This document shows positions 1 to 9,563 of a stretch of 64,000 nt of DNA, one piece after another. Below the pieces are notes generated by a model. It had not been told where the DNA came from. It did no database searches and saw only the letters and a list, made by a program, of their open reading frames with translations. The DNA is from Burkholderiales bacterium JOSHI_001 (GTDB taxonomy: Bacteria; Pseudomonadota; Gammaproteobacteria; Burkholderiales; Burkholderiaceae_C): positions 3,434,090-3,498,089 of the forward strand of contig CM001438.1 of NCBI GenBank assembly GCA_000244995.1. Direction: 5' to 3'. How positions within the stretch are numbered: position 1 is the stretch's first letter; each line of letters opens with the position of its first letter. Made by a program: the position numbers and the translations under genes.

Positions 1-416
1 GTGAAGCGGAAGAAGGCATAGACGAACACGCCCGCCAGCAGCACCAGCTTCAAGTCGAACACCAGGGTGCTGGTGCGCGCCGCGAACGGGATCTCGCGCA
101 CCAGCTCGCTGGCCTTTTCCGTCGTGCCCAGCACCGCCAGCAGGCCACCGATGATCAGGATGGTGGTGGACGCGAAGAAGGACGGGCTGGCCGACAGGCT
201 TTGCACCACCGCCGAATCGACGATGCGGTTCTCCCGCCAGGTGCTCTGCAGCATCCACTGCCGCCGCCAGCGGTTGGTGCTGGCCAGGATGGACGGCTGC
301 ACATCGGCACGGCGGCTGGCGAAAACAGCGTAACCCCACCAGCCACCAAAGAAAACGACCAGCGCCAGCCAGTCGATGGCCGGCAGCAACTGCAGGGCGG
401 TCAGAAGCAGGTTCAT
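1..416 (-). CDS. DUF599 family membrane protein, C-terminus cut by window edge
   Basis: The minus-strand frame opens with ATG at 414-416 and runs off the left edge, so only about 138 residues are visible. It starts with a hydrophobic segment (MNLLLTALQLLPAIDWLALV), then an FFGGWWGYAVF stretch, an RWRRQWM motif near residue 50, and a second hydrophobic stretch reading ILIIGGLLAVLG. This order matches the DUF599 family of small inner-membrane proteins, whose biochemical role is not established. It is transcribed away from the pirin gene's 3' end, 32 bases on. Family assignment is from memory of the pattern; no function is inferred. Confidence 0.7.
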   Translation of the reverse strand, partial: MNLLLTALQLLPAIDWLALVVFFGGWWGYAVFASRRADVQPSILASTNRWRRQWMLQSTWRENRIVDSAVVQSLSASPSFFASTTILIIGGLLAVLGTTEKASELVREIPFAARTSTLVFDLKLVLLAGVFVYAFFRF

Positions 417-448
417 GGCGCGACTGTAGCCAGCCGCGCCGCCCTGCG

Positions 449-1150
<702 letters not shown>

Positions 1151-1265
1151 GGTGTGTGTCTCCTTGGCAAGGCTTCAATGTAGGCAGCGGCGCCCGCCAT
1201 CGTGCCGGTGCGGTTTGAAGCACGCGTTCAAATAAGATGAAGCCCTTCGAACAACCGCGCTTTCA

Positions 1266-2258
1266 ATGGCCCACGACAGCCGCAACGCCCTCACGCCCGA
1301 AGCGCTGGCGATGATGGACACCATCGCCCGCACCGGCAGTTTTGCCGCCGCCGCGCGCGAACTGGGCAAGGTGCCCTCGGCCCTGACCTACAGCGTGCGC
1401 CAGCTGGAAGACGCGCTGGACGTGCTGCTGTTCGACCGCCGCTCGCGCCAGGCCCAACTCACTGCCGCCGGCCAGGAATTGCTGGACGAGGGCCGCCGAC
1501 TGCTGGCCGAGATGGACGCCGTGGCCAACCGCGTGAAGCGCGTGTCCACCGGCTGGGAAACCCACCTCACCGTGGCCATGGACGACGTGGTGTCGCGCCT
1601 GACCATGTTCGAGCTGGTGGAGTCGTTCTACGCCCTGCGCACCGACGACGGCCAGCCCCCGGGCACGCGCCTGCGCATTCGCACCGAGGTGCTGGCCGGG
1701 CTGTGGGAAGCGCTGGTGTCGGGCCAGGCCGACCTGGCCATCGGCCTTCCCGCCGGCATGCCGCCCGCCCCGGGCATCGAGTTGCGGCCACTGGGCGAGG
1801 TGGACTTCATCTTCGCGGTGGCGCCGCACCACCCGCTGGCTGCCAGCGAATCACCGATCAGCGACACCGAGTTGCTGCGCCACCGCGCCGTGGCCGTGGC
1901 CGACAGCGCCCAGCGCATGTCACCCATGACGGTGAACCTGCTGCCCGGGCAGGACGTGCTGACCGTGGCGTCGCTGCAGGCCAAGCTGGAAGCGCAGGTG
2001 CGGTGCCTGGGCTGCGGCTTTGTGCCCGAGCCCATGGCGCGCGAACACATCCGCGCCGGCCGCCTGGTGGTGAAGGCCGTGCAACGCCCGGCCCACCCGG
2101 CCGTCACCAGCTACGCCTGGCGCAGCGCCGCGGTGAGCCAGCCGCGCAAGGCGCCCCAGGGTCTGGCCCTGCAGTGGTGGCTGCAGCAGTTGGAAAGTCC
2201 GGCCACCCGCCGCGCGCTGCTGGAACGCCACATCGGCCTGCCGGGCATGGTGGGCTGA
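1266..2258 (+). CDS. LysR family transcriptional regulator
   Basis: The 330-residue protein has an N-terminal winged helix-turn-helix (about residues 10-70; [20 protein letters not shown] is the recognition region) followed by a periplasmic-binding-protein-like effector domain. It resembles the YhaJ-type regulators found beside pirin genes. The divergent start 115 bases from the pirin gene suggests autoregulation plus control of pirin. The upstream sequence is A/T-rich (TTCAAATAAGAT near 1228-1239) and could hold the -10 region. The stop overlaps the gluQ start by one base (TGATG at 2256-2260), so the two may be co-translated although functionally unrelated. The inducer is not deducible. Confidence 0.88.
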   Translation: MAHDSRNALTPEALAMMDTIARTGSFAAAARELGKVPSALTYSVRQLEDALDVLLFDRRSRQAQLTAAGQELLDEGRRLLAEMDAVANRVKRVSTGWETHLTVAMDDVVSRLTMFELVESFYALRTDDGQPPGTRLRIRTEVLAGLWEALVSGQADLAIGLPAGMPPAPGIELRPLGEVDFIFAVAPHHPLAASESPISDTELLRHRAVAVADSAQRMSPMTVNLLPGQDVLTVASLQAKLEAQVRCLGCGFVPEPMAREHIRAGRLVVKAVQRPAHPAVTSYAWRSAAVSQPRKAPQGLALQWWLQQLESPATRRALLERHIGLPGMVG

Positions 2259-3280
2259 TGGTCAGCACGGCATCCGCCCGTCCATTCGGCCGATTTGCCC
2301 CCAGCCCCACCGGGCCGCTGCATGCGGGTTCGCTGGTGGCCGCGCTGGCCAGTTGGCTGGACGCACGGGCCCAGAGCGGGCGCTGGGTGGTGCGCATCGA
2401 GGACGTTGACGGCCCGCGCTGCAGCCAGGCGGCCGAAGAAACCATCCTGCGCCAACTGCTGGACTGCGGCCTGATCACCGACGAGCCGCCGCTGCGCCAG
2501 AGCGGCCGCGGCAGCGCCTACCAGGCCGCACTGGACCGCCTGGTGGGCGACGGCTGGGCCTACCCCTGCGGCTGCAGCCGCCGCGAGGTGGAAGACACCC
2601 TGGTGGCCCTGGGCATGCTGCCGCAGCGGCACGAAGAGCGCGTCTACCCCGGCACCTGCCGCGGCGGCCTGCACGGCAAGCCGGGCCGGGCCTGGCGGGT
2701 GTGGACCGAGCGTCCGCCCGCGCAGGCCGCAGCCCAGCCCGGTGGCGAGCGCGAAATCGACGTGCTGTGGCGCGACCGCCGCCTGGGCTTCCAGCAGCAG
2801 AACCTGACCCGCGAGGTCGGCGACTTTGTCCTGAAGCGCGCCGATGGCCTGTGGGCCTACCAGCTGGCGGTGGTGGTGGACGATGCCCACCAGGGCGTCA
2901 CCGACGTGGTGCGCGGCGAGGACATGGCCGACAACACCGCGCGCCAGATCCACCTGCAGCGCCTGCTGGGCCTGCCCACGCCGCGCTACCTGCACACCCC
3001 CCTGGTGCTGGCGGCCGACGGCCAGAAGCTGTCCAAGCAGACCGGCGCCCTGGCCCTGGCAACCCGCGAACCCCTGCCCGCCCTGCGCCAGGCCGCGGCG
3101 GTGCTGGGCCTGCCCGAGCTGCAGGCCCCCACGCTGGCCGAATGGCTGGCCAAGGCCATTGGCGCCTGGTCGCAACGCTGGCCGCAGCGCCCTGGCGCCG
3201 CCGATGGCATGATGCGCGGCCCCGGTCCCGCGCCGGGCCAGAAAACCCGTCCTTCCATCGAGATGAAAGACCTCGCATGA
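2258..3280 (+). CDS. gluQ: Glutamyl-Q tRNA(Asp) synthetase
   Basis: The 340-residue product is a truncated GluRS paralogue that charges glutamate onto queuosine at position 34 of tRNA(Asp). Visible features are the [12 protein letters not shown] nucleotide-binding motif (HAGS in place of HIGH) near residue 15, a zinc-knuckle region with CGCS and a later YPGTC, and KLSKQ standing in for KMSKS. No C-terminal anticodon-binding domain is present, which separates it from GltX. The ATG at 2258 overlaps the LysR stop; an upstream in-frame extension exists but is antisense-like Arg/Ala-rich translation. The last four bases overlap the FKBP gene start (ATGA at 3277-3280). Confidence 0.95.
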   Translation: MVSTASARPFGRFAPSPTGPLHAGSLVAALASWLDARAQSGRWVVRIEDVDGPRCSQAAEETILRQLLDCGLITDEPPLRQSGRGSAYQAALDRLVGDGWAYPCGCSRREVEDTLVALGMLPQRHEERVYPGTCRGGLHGKPGRAWRVWTERPPAQAAAQPGGEREIDVLWRDRRLGFQQQNLTREVGDFVLKRADGLWAYQLAVVVDDAHQGVTDVVRGEDMADNTARQIHLQRLLGLPTPRYLHTPLVLAADGQKLSKQTGALALATREPLPALRQAAAVLGLPELQAPTLAEWLAKAIGAWSQRWPQRPGAADGMMRGPGPAPGQKTRPSIEMKDLA

Positions 3281-3633
3281 CCACCACCCCTTCCGGCCTG
3301 CAATACGTTGACACCGTGCCCGGTCACGGCGACACCGCCACCGCCGGCCAACGCGTCACCGTTCACTACACCGGCTGGCTGCACGACAGCGCAGCACCCG
3401 ACAGCCGGGGCGCCAAGTTCGACAGCAGCAAGGACCGCGGCGACCCCTTCAAGTTCGTGCTGGACGCCGGCATGGTGATCGGCGGCTGGGACGAAGGCGT
3501 GCAGGGCATGAAGGTGGGCGGCACCCGCGTGCTGACCATCCCGCCAGACTTGGGCTACGGCGCCCGCGGCGCCGGCGGCGTGATCCCGCCCAACGCGACG
3601 CTGGTGTTCGAAGTGGAGCTGCTGGCCGTCTGA
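3277..3633 (+). CDS. FKBP-type peptidyl-prolyl cis-trans isomerase
   Basis: The 118-residue single-domain FKBP has the canonical VTVHYTGWL strand, [19 protein letters not shown] and the terminal [23 protein letters not shown]. It has no signal peptide, so it should act in the cytoplasm as a prolyl isomerase or chaperone. It begins inside the gluQ stop (ATGA overlap), implying translational coupling. Size and sequence are those of minimal stand-alone FKBPs, not FkpA or SlyD: there is no dimerisation domain and no histidine-rich tail. Confidence 0.93.
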   Translation: MTTTPSGLQYVDTVPGHGDTATAGQRVTVHYTGWLHDSAAPDSRGAKFDSSKDRGDPFKFVLDAGMVIGGWDEGVQGMKVGGTRVLTIPPDLGYGARGAGGVIPPNATLVFEVELLAV

Positions 3634-3651
3634 GCCCGCAGACCGGGCCGG

Positions 3652-3673
3652 CCGACGCTACACTGAGCGTCGG
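3652..3673 (+). terminator. Hairpin after the FKBP gene
   Basis: An 8-bp perfect stem (CCGACGCT / AGCGTCGG) with a six-base loop lies 19 bases after the FKBP stop. There is no T-run, so intrinsic termination is doubtful. The loop region also reads TACACT, the -10-like hexamer common in this window, so it could equally belong to a promoter for the DUF2087 gene. Confidence 0.35.
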
Positions 3674-3856
3674 TCGGCAGTACACCCAGGCGTTGCCGCG
3701 CAGCCCCGCTGCGAGCTGAACCTGCCCCTGAAAGTCAAGACCCGCCGGAGTTCCGCACACCGCGTGCGCCCGGCCGGAAGACGGCAACCACCGGCACCGC
3801 CGCCACAGCTTTCGGCGCGGCGGGTTCCCAGGGCGCATGCGTGTTGGAGACTTCCG

Positions 3857-4474
3857 ATGACACGCCAGACCACCGCTTTTTCCGTGGCCGACCTCTCGGC
3901 CTTCGCCCGTGCCTTGAACAAGGCGCTGGCCGAGCACCAGGCCCAGCACGGTGCCGGGCCCTCGCACCAGGCCATGTTGAACCACATCGCCCGCGCTGCC
4001 GGGCACCGCAACCTGCAGGCCTTGCTGGCCCACAGCCGCGGCAGCGGCCCAGCGGGCCTGCCGCGCCTGGCCACGCCGGCCGAAGACCGTGCCCCGCCAC
4101 CCGCCTTGAGCCCCACCGCCCGCAAGGCCTTGCAACAGTTCGACACCCGCGGCCGCCTGGTGCGCTGGCCGAACAAGTTCAGCGTGCAGCGCCTGGCGAT
4201 GTGGGTGCTGTGGATGCAGTTCGACGGCCGGCGCAGCTACACCGAACGCGAAGTGAACGAGGTCATCAAGGCCTGGCACACCTGGGGCGACCATGTCACG
4301 CTGCGGCGCGAGCTCATCAACGACAAGCTGCTCACGCGCAAGCCCGACGGGTCGGTCTACCGCAAGCTGCCGGCGCGCCCGGACGCCGAGGCGCGCGCGC
4401 TGATGACGGCCTGGCGCACCCTGGTGCCTCGCCGCGGGGTGAACCTTTACCCCGCCGCCACCGCTACACGTTGA
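3857..4474 (+). CDS. DUF2087 domain-containing protein
   Basis: The 205-residue protein has an N-terminal part (about 1-80) with a helical [14 protein letters not shown] stretch, and a C-terminal DUF2087 domain (about 95-180) recognised by [32 protein letters not shown] and [16 protein letters not shown]2087 resembles a winged helix and is often attached to transcription regulators; no catalytic residues are apparent. The ATG at 3857 was chosen over in-frame codons further upstream because GGAG lies seven bases before it. The 3' end overlaps the convergent orn gene by 11 bases. Confidence 0.82.
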   Translation: MTRQTTAFSVADLSAFARALNKALAEHQAQHGAGPSHQAMLNHIARAAGHRNLQALLAHSRGSGPAGLPRLATPAEDRAPPPALSPTARKALQQFDTRGRLVRWPNKFSVQRLAMWVLWMQFDGRRSYTEREVNEVIKAWHTWGDHVTLRRELINDKLLTRKPDGSVYRKLPARPDAEARALMTAWRTLVPRRGVNLYPAATATR

Positions 4475-5045
4475 GGAAGTGGGTGCGGTAGTACACCAGC
4501 TCGTCGATGCTTTCCTGGATGTCGGCCAGCGCGGTGTGCGACTGTGCCTTCTTGAAGCCGTCCAGGATGGCCGGCTTCCAACGCCGCGCCAGTTCCTTCA
4601 GGGTGCTGACGTCCAGGTTGCGGTAGTGGAAGAAGGCCTCCAGCCTGGGCATGGTGCGAACCATGAAGCGGCGGTCCTGGCAGATGGTGTTGCCGCACAT
4701 CGGGCTCTTGCCGCTGGGCACATAGGCCTTCAGCCAGTCGATGATCAGGCCTTCCGCGGCGGCTTCGTCCACCGTGCTGGCCTTCACCCGGTCGATCAGG
4801 CCGCTGCGGCCGTGGGTGCCCTTGTTCCAGGCGTCCATGCCGTCCAGCACCGCGTCACTCTGGTGGATGGCCAGCACCGGGCCCTCCACGCGCACGGTCA
4901 GCAGCGGGTCGGTCACCACCACGGCCACCTCGATGATGCGGTCGGTGTCGGGCGACAGGCCGGTCATTTCCATGTCAACCCAGATCAGGTTGTTTTCGCT
5001 GGCGGCCAGCACGGGGACGGTGGTGGGAGAGGCAACGGTGTTCAT
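4464..5045 (-). CDS. orn: Oligoribonuclease
   Basis: This 193-residue DEDDh 3'-5' exonuclease finishes RNA decay by degrading short oligoribonucleotides, including the c-di-GMP breakdown product pGpG. Catalytic residues are visible: Asp24 and Glu26 in WVDMEMTGL, an Asp in CQDRRFM, and the His-x4-Asp pair in HTALAD. The first 15 or so residues are a variable extension. The start codon is only 32 bases from that of the divergent M48 protease, leaving almost no room for a leader. A c-di-GMP enzyme (37588-40008) elsewhere in the window would feed pGpG to Orn. Confidence 0.97.
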   Translation of the reverse strand: MNTVASPTTVPVLAASENNLIWVDMEMTGLSPDTDRIIEVAVVVTDPLLTVRVEGPVLAIHQSDAVLDGMDAWNKGTHGRSGLIDRVKASTVDEAAAEGLIIDWLKAYVPSGKSPMCGNTICQDRRFMVRTMPRLEAFFHYRNLDVSTLKELARRWKPAILDGFKKAQSHTALADIQESIDELVYYRTHFLNV

Positions 5046-5064
5046 GCCGGCATTGTCGCAGCCC

Positions 5065-5070
5065 TACACT
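5065..5070 (+). promoter_or_regulatory. Putative -10 element of the M48 protease gene (leaderless start)
   Basis: TACACT ends seven bases before the ATG at 5078, placing the expected transcription start at or next to the A of the start codon. No Shine-Dalgarno sequence fits in the gap. TTCATG at 5041-5046 is a weak -35 candidate with an 18-base spacer. Confidence 0.45.
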
Positions 5071-5077
5071 TGCGGCC

Positions 5078-6343
5078 ATGCTCGCTTCCGTCCTGACCGT
5101 GGCCTTTGCCGCCGCCCTGGTGCTTTCACTGTTGTTGAAGTTCTGGCTGGCCACGCGCCAGATGCGCCACGTGGCCCAGCACCGCGCCGCGGTGCCGGCC
5201 GCCTTCGAAGGCACGGTGAGCCTGGCGGCGCACCAGAAGGCCGCCGACTACACCTTGGCCAAGGGCCGCTTCGGCCTGTTGGCCACCGCCTTTGGCAGTG
5301 CCCTGCTGCTGGTCTGGACCCTGCTGGGCGGGCTGGACGTGCTGAACGGCGTGGTGCGCGATGCCATCCAGCCCCGCTGGGGTGACCTGGCCTACCAGTT
5401 GGCGCTGCTGGGTGCCTTCAGCCTCATCGGCGGCGTCATCGAGTTGCCGCTGGACTGGTACAGCACCTTCCGGCTGGAACAGCGCTTCGGCTTCAACCGC
5501 ATGACCCTGGGCCTGTGGCTGGGGGACATGGTGAAGGGTGCCTTGCTGGGCCTGCTGATCGGCGCGCCGCTGGCCGCGCTGGTGCTGTGGATCATGCAGG
5601 CCACCGGCGGCCTGTGGTGGCTGTGGGCCTGGGGCGTGTGGGTGGTGTTCAACCTGGCGGTGATGGTGCTGTACCCCACCGTCATCGCCCCGCTGTTCAA
5701 CAAGTTCCAACCCCTGGCCGATGAAGCACTGAAGGCCCGCGTGCAGGCCCTGATGCAGCGCTGCGGCTTCGCCGCCAAGGGCCTGTTCGTGATGGATGGC
5801 AGCCGCCGCTCGGCCCATGCCAACGCCTACTTCACCGGCCTGGGGGCGGCCAAGCGCGTGGTGTTCTTCGACACCCTGCTGGCCAAGCTGACCCCCGGCG
5901 AGGTGGAAGCGGTGCTGGCGCATGAACTGGGCCACTTCCGCTTGAAACACGTGCCCAAGCGCATCGTGGCGATGTTCGCCTTCAGCCTGGCCGCGCTGGC
6001 ACTGCTGGGCTGGCTGGCGTCGCAGCCGGGCTTCTACCTGGCCCTGGGCGTGCAGCCCAACCTGGCCGCGCCCAACGACGCGCTGGCGCTGCTGTTGTTC
6101 ATGATGGTGGTGCCGGTGTTCGGCTTTTTCATCGCGCCGCTGATGGCGCGGCTGTCACGCAAGCACGAATTCGAAGCCGACGCCTACGCCTGCGCCCAGG
6201 CCAACGGGGCCGAACTGGCCAGTGCGCTGCTGAAGCTGCACGAGGACAACGCCGCCACGCTGACGCCCGACCCGCTGTATGTGCGCTTCTATTACTCGCA
6301 TCCACCGGCGTCGGAGCGCCTGGCCGCGATGAAACCCGCATGA
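5078..6343 (+). CDS. M48 family zinc metallopeptidase (Ste24 / CAAX prenyl protease 1-like)
   Basis: The 421-residue polytopic membrane protein has the zinc motif HELGH at His282-Glu283-His286 and a downstream KHEFEADAYA that supplies the third ligand. Several hydrophobic segments lie before the motif (for example 5-25, 65-90, 100-125, 150-195) and two after it. Bacterial Ste24 homologues lack prenylated CAAX substrates and probably act in membrane protein quality control. The gene overlaps rsgA by four bases (ATGA at 6340-6343). Confidence 0.93.
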   Translation: MLASVLTVAFAAALVLSLLLKFWLATRQMRHVAQHRAAVPAAFEGTVSLAAHQKAADYTLAKGRFGLLATAFGSALLLVWTLLGGLDVLNGVVRDAIQPRWGDLAYQLALLGAFSLIGGVIELPLDWYSTFRLEQRFGFNRMTLGLWLGDMVKGALLGLLIGAPLAALVLWIMQATGGLWWLWAWGVWVVFNLAVMVLYPTVIAPLFNKFQPLADEALKARVQALMQRCGFAAKGLFVMDGSRRSAHANAYFTGLGAAKRVVFFDTLLAKLTPGEVEAVLAHELGHFRLKHVPKRIVAMFAFSLAALALLGWLASQPGFYLALGVQPNLAAPNDALALLLFMMVVPVFGFFIAPLMARLSRKHEFEADAYACAQANGAELASALLKLHEDNAATLTPDPLYVRFYYSHPPASERLAAMKPA

Positions 6344-7239
6344 CGGCTGTGCTGCAGTCGGGCCTGGTGGTCGGTGCCCACGGCCGCCACTGCGTGGTGG
6401 AAGACCCGCAAGGCCAGCGCCACCACTGCCACGGCCGCGGCAAGAAAAGCGATCTGGTGGTGGGCGACCGGGTGCAGTGGCGCACCAGCGGCGACGAAGG
6501 CGTGGTGGAGCGCATCGACGAGCGCCGCAACCTGCTGCACCGCCAGGACGAGTGGAAGACCAAGAGCTTTGCCGCCAACCTGGACCGGCTGCTGGTGCTG
6601 GTGGCGGTGCAGCCCATGTTCAGCGAGAGCCAGTTGGCCCGGGCCCTGATCGCCGCGCACTTCGCGGGCATCGACGTGCAGATCGTGCTGAACAAGGTGG
6701 ATCTGGAAGGTGCCGACGCCGCCCGCGAGCGCCTGGCGCCCTACCGCGCGATGGGCATACCGCTGCACGAACTCTCGCTGAAGAAGGAACCCGACGCAGC
6801 GCGCGCCCTGCTGGAGCCCTTGCTGGCCGGCCACACCACCCTGGTGCTGGGCCCCAGCGGCATGGGCAAGAGCACGCTCATCAACCTGATGCTGCCCGAC
6901 GCCGCGGCCCAGGTGGGTGAAATTTCACTGGCCCTGAACACCGGCCGCCACACCACCACCACCACCACCTGGTACTGGCTGAACCCGGCGCGCAGCGCGG
7001 CGCTGATCGATTCGCCCGGCTTCCAGGAATTCGGCATCCGCCAGGTGGCGGCGGCCGACCTGTCCAAGCACATGCCCGACTTCGCGGCCCACATCGGGCA
7101 ATGCCGCTTCTACAACTGCAGCCACCTGCACGAGCCTGGCTGCGCGGTGCGCGCGGCGCAGGAACGCGGCGAGATCAGTGCGCAGCGCTACCGCATCTAC
7201 GAACAGCTGATGGAAGAAGCCAGCCGCACGCGCTGGTAG
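6340..7239 (+). CDS. rsgA: Ribosome small subunit-dependent GTPase A
   Basis: The 299-residue protein is a late 30S assembly factor that releases RbfA and monitors the decoding centre. Order along the chain: N-terminal OB fold (about 1-70), then the circularly permuted GTPase with NKVDLE (G4) before GPSGMGKS (G1) and DSPGF (G3), then a C-terminal zinc knuckle with Cys and His ligands in CRFYNCSHLHEPGC. Its start overlaps the M48 gene stop, so the two are co-transcribed. Confidence 0.97.
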   Translation: MTAVLQSGLVVGAHGRHCVVEDPQGQRHHCHGRGKKSDLVVGDRVQWRTSGDEGVVERIDERRNLLHRQDEWKTKSFAANLDRLLVLVAVQPMFSESQLARALIAAHFAGIDVQIVLNKVDLEGADAARERLAPYRAMGIPLHELSLKKEPDAARALLEPLLAGHTTLVLGPSGMGKSTLINLMLPDAAAQVGEISLALNTGRHTTTTTTWYWLNPARSAALIDSPGFQEFGIRQVAAADLSKHMPDFAAHIGQCRFYNCSHLHEPGCAVRAAQERGEISAQRYRIYEQLMEEASRTRW

Positions 7240-7255
7240 GCCAGCGCGCGCCGGT

Positions 7256-8245
7256 TCACCCGAGGATGTTGGCCAGCGTCAGCAGCGCCAGCAGCAGCAT
7301 CCACAGCACCACCGAGCGCCACACCAGGGCCACCACGCTTTGCAGGTGGCCGGTGGCGGGCAAAGCGCCCAGGGTGGAGCCCTCGGCCGCGGCGGCTTCG
7401 GCGGCTGCCCCGGCATCGAAGGTCTTGCTGCGGTCGGGGCTGACGCCCGGGGCCGCACCGCCGCCCAGTTGCAGGCCCAGGGCGCCGGCCGCCGCGGCCA
7501 GCAGCACGCCCTCGTTGTTGTGCTTCCACAGGCCTGCGTCGCGGCGCCAGCCGTTGATGGCTTCTTCGAAGTTGCCCACCACCGCAAAACCGAAGGCGGT
7601 CAGGCGCACCGGCACATGGTCCACCAACGCGTACATCTGCTGCGAAACGGCCAGCAACCCGTCGTTTGCCGGGGCGTCCAGCGCCCGGCTGCGGAAGGCC
7701 CAGTAGCGAGCCAGGAACTCGGCCAGGCGGTACAGCACCGCCCCGGCCGGCCCCAGGCCCAGGCTGGACAGCAGCACGAACCAGAAAAACACGCCGAACA
7801 CATGGCGGTGCGCGGCCAGCAGCGAGTGCTCGATCACATGGCGCAGCAGTTCGGTGCGCGGCAGTTCACTGGTGTCCAGGTGGCGCCATTCGGTCAGCAG
7901 GCGGCGCGCCTCGTCCTCGTTGCCCCGCTCCAGCGCGTCCCGGATGTCGGTGAAGTAGTGGCTGAACTGCCGAAAACCCAGCGTGAGGTAGAGCACCGCC
8001 ACGTCGAACAGCGTTCCCAGCACATTGCTGTAGTGCGAAATGGCCAGGAACACCGCCGCCACCACCACCACGGGCACGAACAGCGACACGCCCCACACCA
8101 CCCAGGCGTGGTGGCGACGGCCCGCGTCGAAGTTGCGCCCGGTCCAACTCACCCAGGCGATCAGGCCTTCGTGCACCAGGTTGCTGCGCGGCAGCGGTTT
8201 GATCTGTTCGATCACCAGGGCGAACAGCACGGCAAAGAAGCTCAT
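7256..8245 (-). CDS. CobD/CbiB family membrane protein
   Basis: The 329-residue protein has about five hydrophobic segments and the CbiB-like stretches ALVIEQIKPL at the N-terminus, HYFTDIRDALERG near 100, and an RLTAFGFAVVGNFEEAI region near 215. True CbiB attaches aminopropanol to cobyrinic acid. This Burkholderiales subgroup, found beside the NUDIX CoA pyrophosphatase gene as here, lacks a surrounding cobalamin operon and is divergent, so that activity should not be assumed. It ends 16 bases from rsgA, convergently. Confidence 0.75.
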   Translation of the reverse strand: MSFFAVLFALVIEQIKPLPRSNLVHEGLIAWVSWTGRNFDAGRRHHAWVVWGVSLFVPVVVVAAVFLAISHYSNVLGTLFDVAVLYLTLGFRQFSHYFTDIRDALERGNEDEARRLLTEWRHLDTSELPRTELLRHVIEHSLLAAHRHVFGVFFWFVLLSSLGLGPAGAVLYRLAEFLARYWAFRSRALDAPANDGLLAVSQQMYALVDHVPVRLTAFGFAVVGNFEEAINGWRRDAGLWKHNNEGVLLAAAAGALGLQLGGGAAPGVSPDRSKTFDAGAAAEAAAAEGSTLGALPATGHLQSVVALVWRSVVLWMLLLALLTLANILG

Positions 8246-8277
8246 CGTTGCGGATGATAGCCAGCGCCAGGGCCCAT

Positions 8278-9000
8278 TCAGGCCGACAGGAAGCGATAGA
8301 AGTTGCGCAGCATCGCCGCTGTGGCGCCCCAGATGAAATAGTCCCGCGGCTGGCCGGCGGCATCTGGGCCGGTCCAGGGCATGGACAGGAAGCGCCGCAG
8401 GTGGCCGTCCACCACCACGCTGTGGCGCCGGTGATGGGCCGGGGTCATCAGGAAGGACAGCGGCACCTCGAAGGCTTCGGCCACCTCGGACGGGTCGGGC
8501 CGGAGCGAAAACCCAGGCCGCACCAAGGCCACCACCGGCGTCACCACGAAGCGCGTCACCGTGGTGTAGTGCGGCAACCGACCGATCACTTCCACGAAGC
8601 TGTGCGACAGGCCCACCTCTTCCTCGGCCTCGCGCAGCGCGGTGGCCACGGCGTCGTCGTCATGGGCTTCGGCACGGCCCCCGGGAAAGCTGATCTGCCC
8701 GGCGTGGTCCCGCAGGTGCTCGGTGCGGCGGGTCAACAGCACGGTCAGGCCGCCCTCGCGCATGACCAGCGGCACCAGCACCGACGCGTGCGCTGGTTCG
8801 CGGTCCAGGAAGGCCTTGCCGTCGCCTTCGGTTTCGGGCTGCCAGGCGGGCGGCGCGGCGAAGCGCGCGCGCAGGCCGGAGGGTGCCAGCAAGGCCGGCG
8901 ACACCGGCGGCAGGTGGTCATCCACGCCCTCCACGGGAATGGACAAGGGGTTGGTGATGCGCGGCAGGCGGCGTGGGGCGTCGGACATGGCTTTCAGCAT
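8278..9000 (-). CDS. NUDIX hydrolase, coenzyme A pyrophosphatase type
   Basis: The 240-residue protein carries the NUDIX box GGRAEAHDDDAVATALREAE continuing EEVGL, preceded by the CoA-pyrophosphatase motif LLTRRTEHLRDHAGQISFP. NudL-type enzymes split CoA or its derivatives into 3',5'-ADP and phosphopantetheine. Two starts are possible: ATG at 9000 and ATG at 8988 (MSDAPRR); neither has a clear Shine-Dalgarno sequence. It lies just past the rplS-operon terminator and 32 bases upstream of the CobD-like gene, so these two probably form their own unit. Confidence 0.88.
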   Translation of the reverse strand: MLKAMSDAPRRLPRITNPLSIPVEGVDDHLPPVSPALLAPSGLRARFAAPPAWQPETEGDGKAFLDREPAHASVLVPLVMREGGLTVLLTRRTEHLRDHAGQISFPGGRAEAHDDDAVATALREAEEEVGLSHSFVEVIGRLPHYTTVTRFVVTPVVALVRPGFSLRPDPSEVAEAFEVPLSFLMTPAHHRRHSVVVDGHLRRFLSMPWTGPDAAGQPRDYFIWGATAAMLRNFYRFLSA

Positions 9001-9012
9001 AGCGCGGGCATG

Positions 9013-9037
9013 AAAAAAGCCGCCCGGGGGCGGCTTT
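9013..9037 (-). terminator. Intrinsic terminator of the rpsP-rimM-trmD-rplS operon
   Basis: On the minus strand a 10-bp stem (AAAGCCGCCC / GGGCGGCTTT) with a two-base loop is followed by a run of six T. It lies about 100 bases beyond the rplS stop and just before the NUDIX gene. Confidence 0.85.
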
Positions 9038-9054
9038 GTCTCCGGAGCTGCAGG

Positions 9055-9149
9055 TCAGGCCAGCTTTTGCGCTTCGCGCGTCCGCTGCCGGCCTGCTGCG
9101 CAGCCCTGGGCGCTTCGCACCCGCCTGAACTTCGTTCAGGCCAGCTTTT
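9055..9149 (-). repeat. Direct repeat duplicating the rplS 3' end in frame
   Basis: The 14-mer TCAGGCCAGCTTTT occurs at 9055-9068 and again at 9136-9149, where it encodes the last residues and stop of L19. The copies are 81 bases (27 codons) apart and in the same frame. Read on the minus strand past the L19 stop, an uninterrupted frame of 26 codons ends in EAQKLA and a second TGA. It looks like a relic of a longer L19 tail or a small tandem duplication. Confidence 0.55.
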
Positions 9150-9501
9150 CCTTGATCCGGGCCGACTTGCCCGAGCGCTGGCGCAGGTAGTACAGCTTGG
9201 CGCGGCGCACGTCGCCGCGGCGCTTGACTTCGATGCTGGCGATCAGCGGGCTGTACAGCTGGAACGTGCGCTCCACGCCTTCGCCGCTGGAGATCTTGCG
9301 CACGATGAAGCTGGAGTTCAGGCCGCGGTTGCGCTTGGCAATGACCACGCCTTCGTAGGCTTGCAGGCGCTTGCGCGTGCCTTCCACCACGTTGACGCTG
9401 ACGATCACGGTGTCGCCGGGGGCGAAGCTGGGAATCGTCTTGCCCAGGCGGGCAATCTCTTCCTGCTCGAGGGTTTGGATCAGGTCCAAGGTTTTCTCCA
9501 A
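9136..9501 (-). CDS. rplS: 50S ribosomal protein L19
   Basis: The 121-residue product matches L19 throughout: [59 protein letters not shown] and the terminal [19 protein letters not shown]19 sits at the 30S-50S interface. It is the last gene of the rpsP-rimM-trmD-rplS operon, with trmD ending 62 bases upstream. A hairpin, CCTGAAC TTC GTTCAGG (9124-9140), overlaps the stop, and an in-frame repeat of the 3' end follows. Confidence 0.98.
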   Translation of the reverse strand: MEKTLDLIQTLEQEEIARLGKTIPSFAPGDTVIVSVNVVEGTRKRLQAYEGVVIAKRNRGLNSSFIVRKISSGEGVERTFQLYSPLIASIEVKRRGDVRRAKLYYLRQRSGKSARIKEKLA

Positions 9502-9563
9502 GTGATCATGCCCGCGCGGGTTGAAAAATTTGGGTGCGCGGCAGAGGATCGAAAAGCCTTTGA

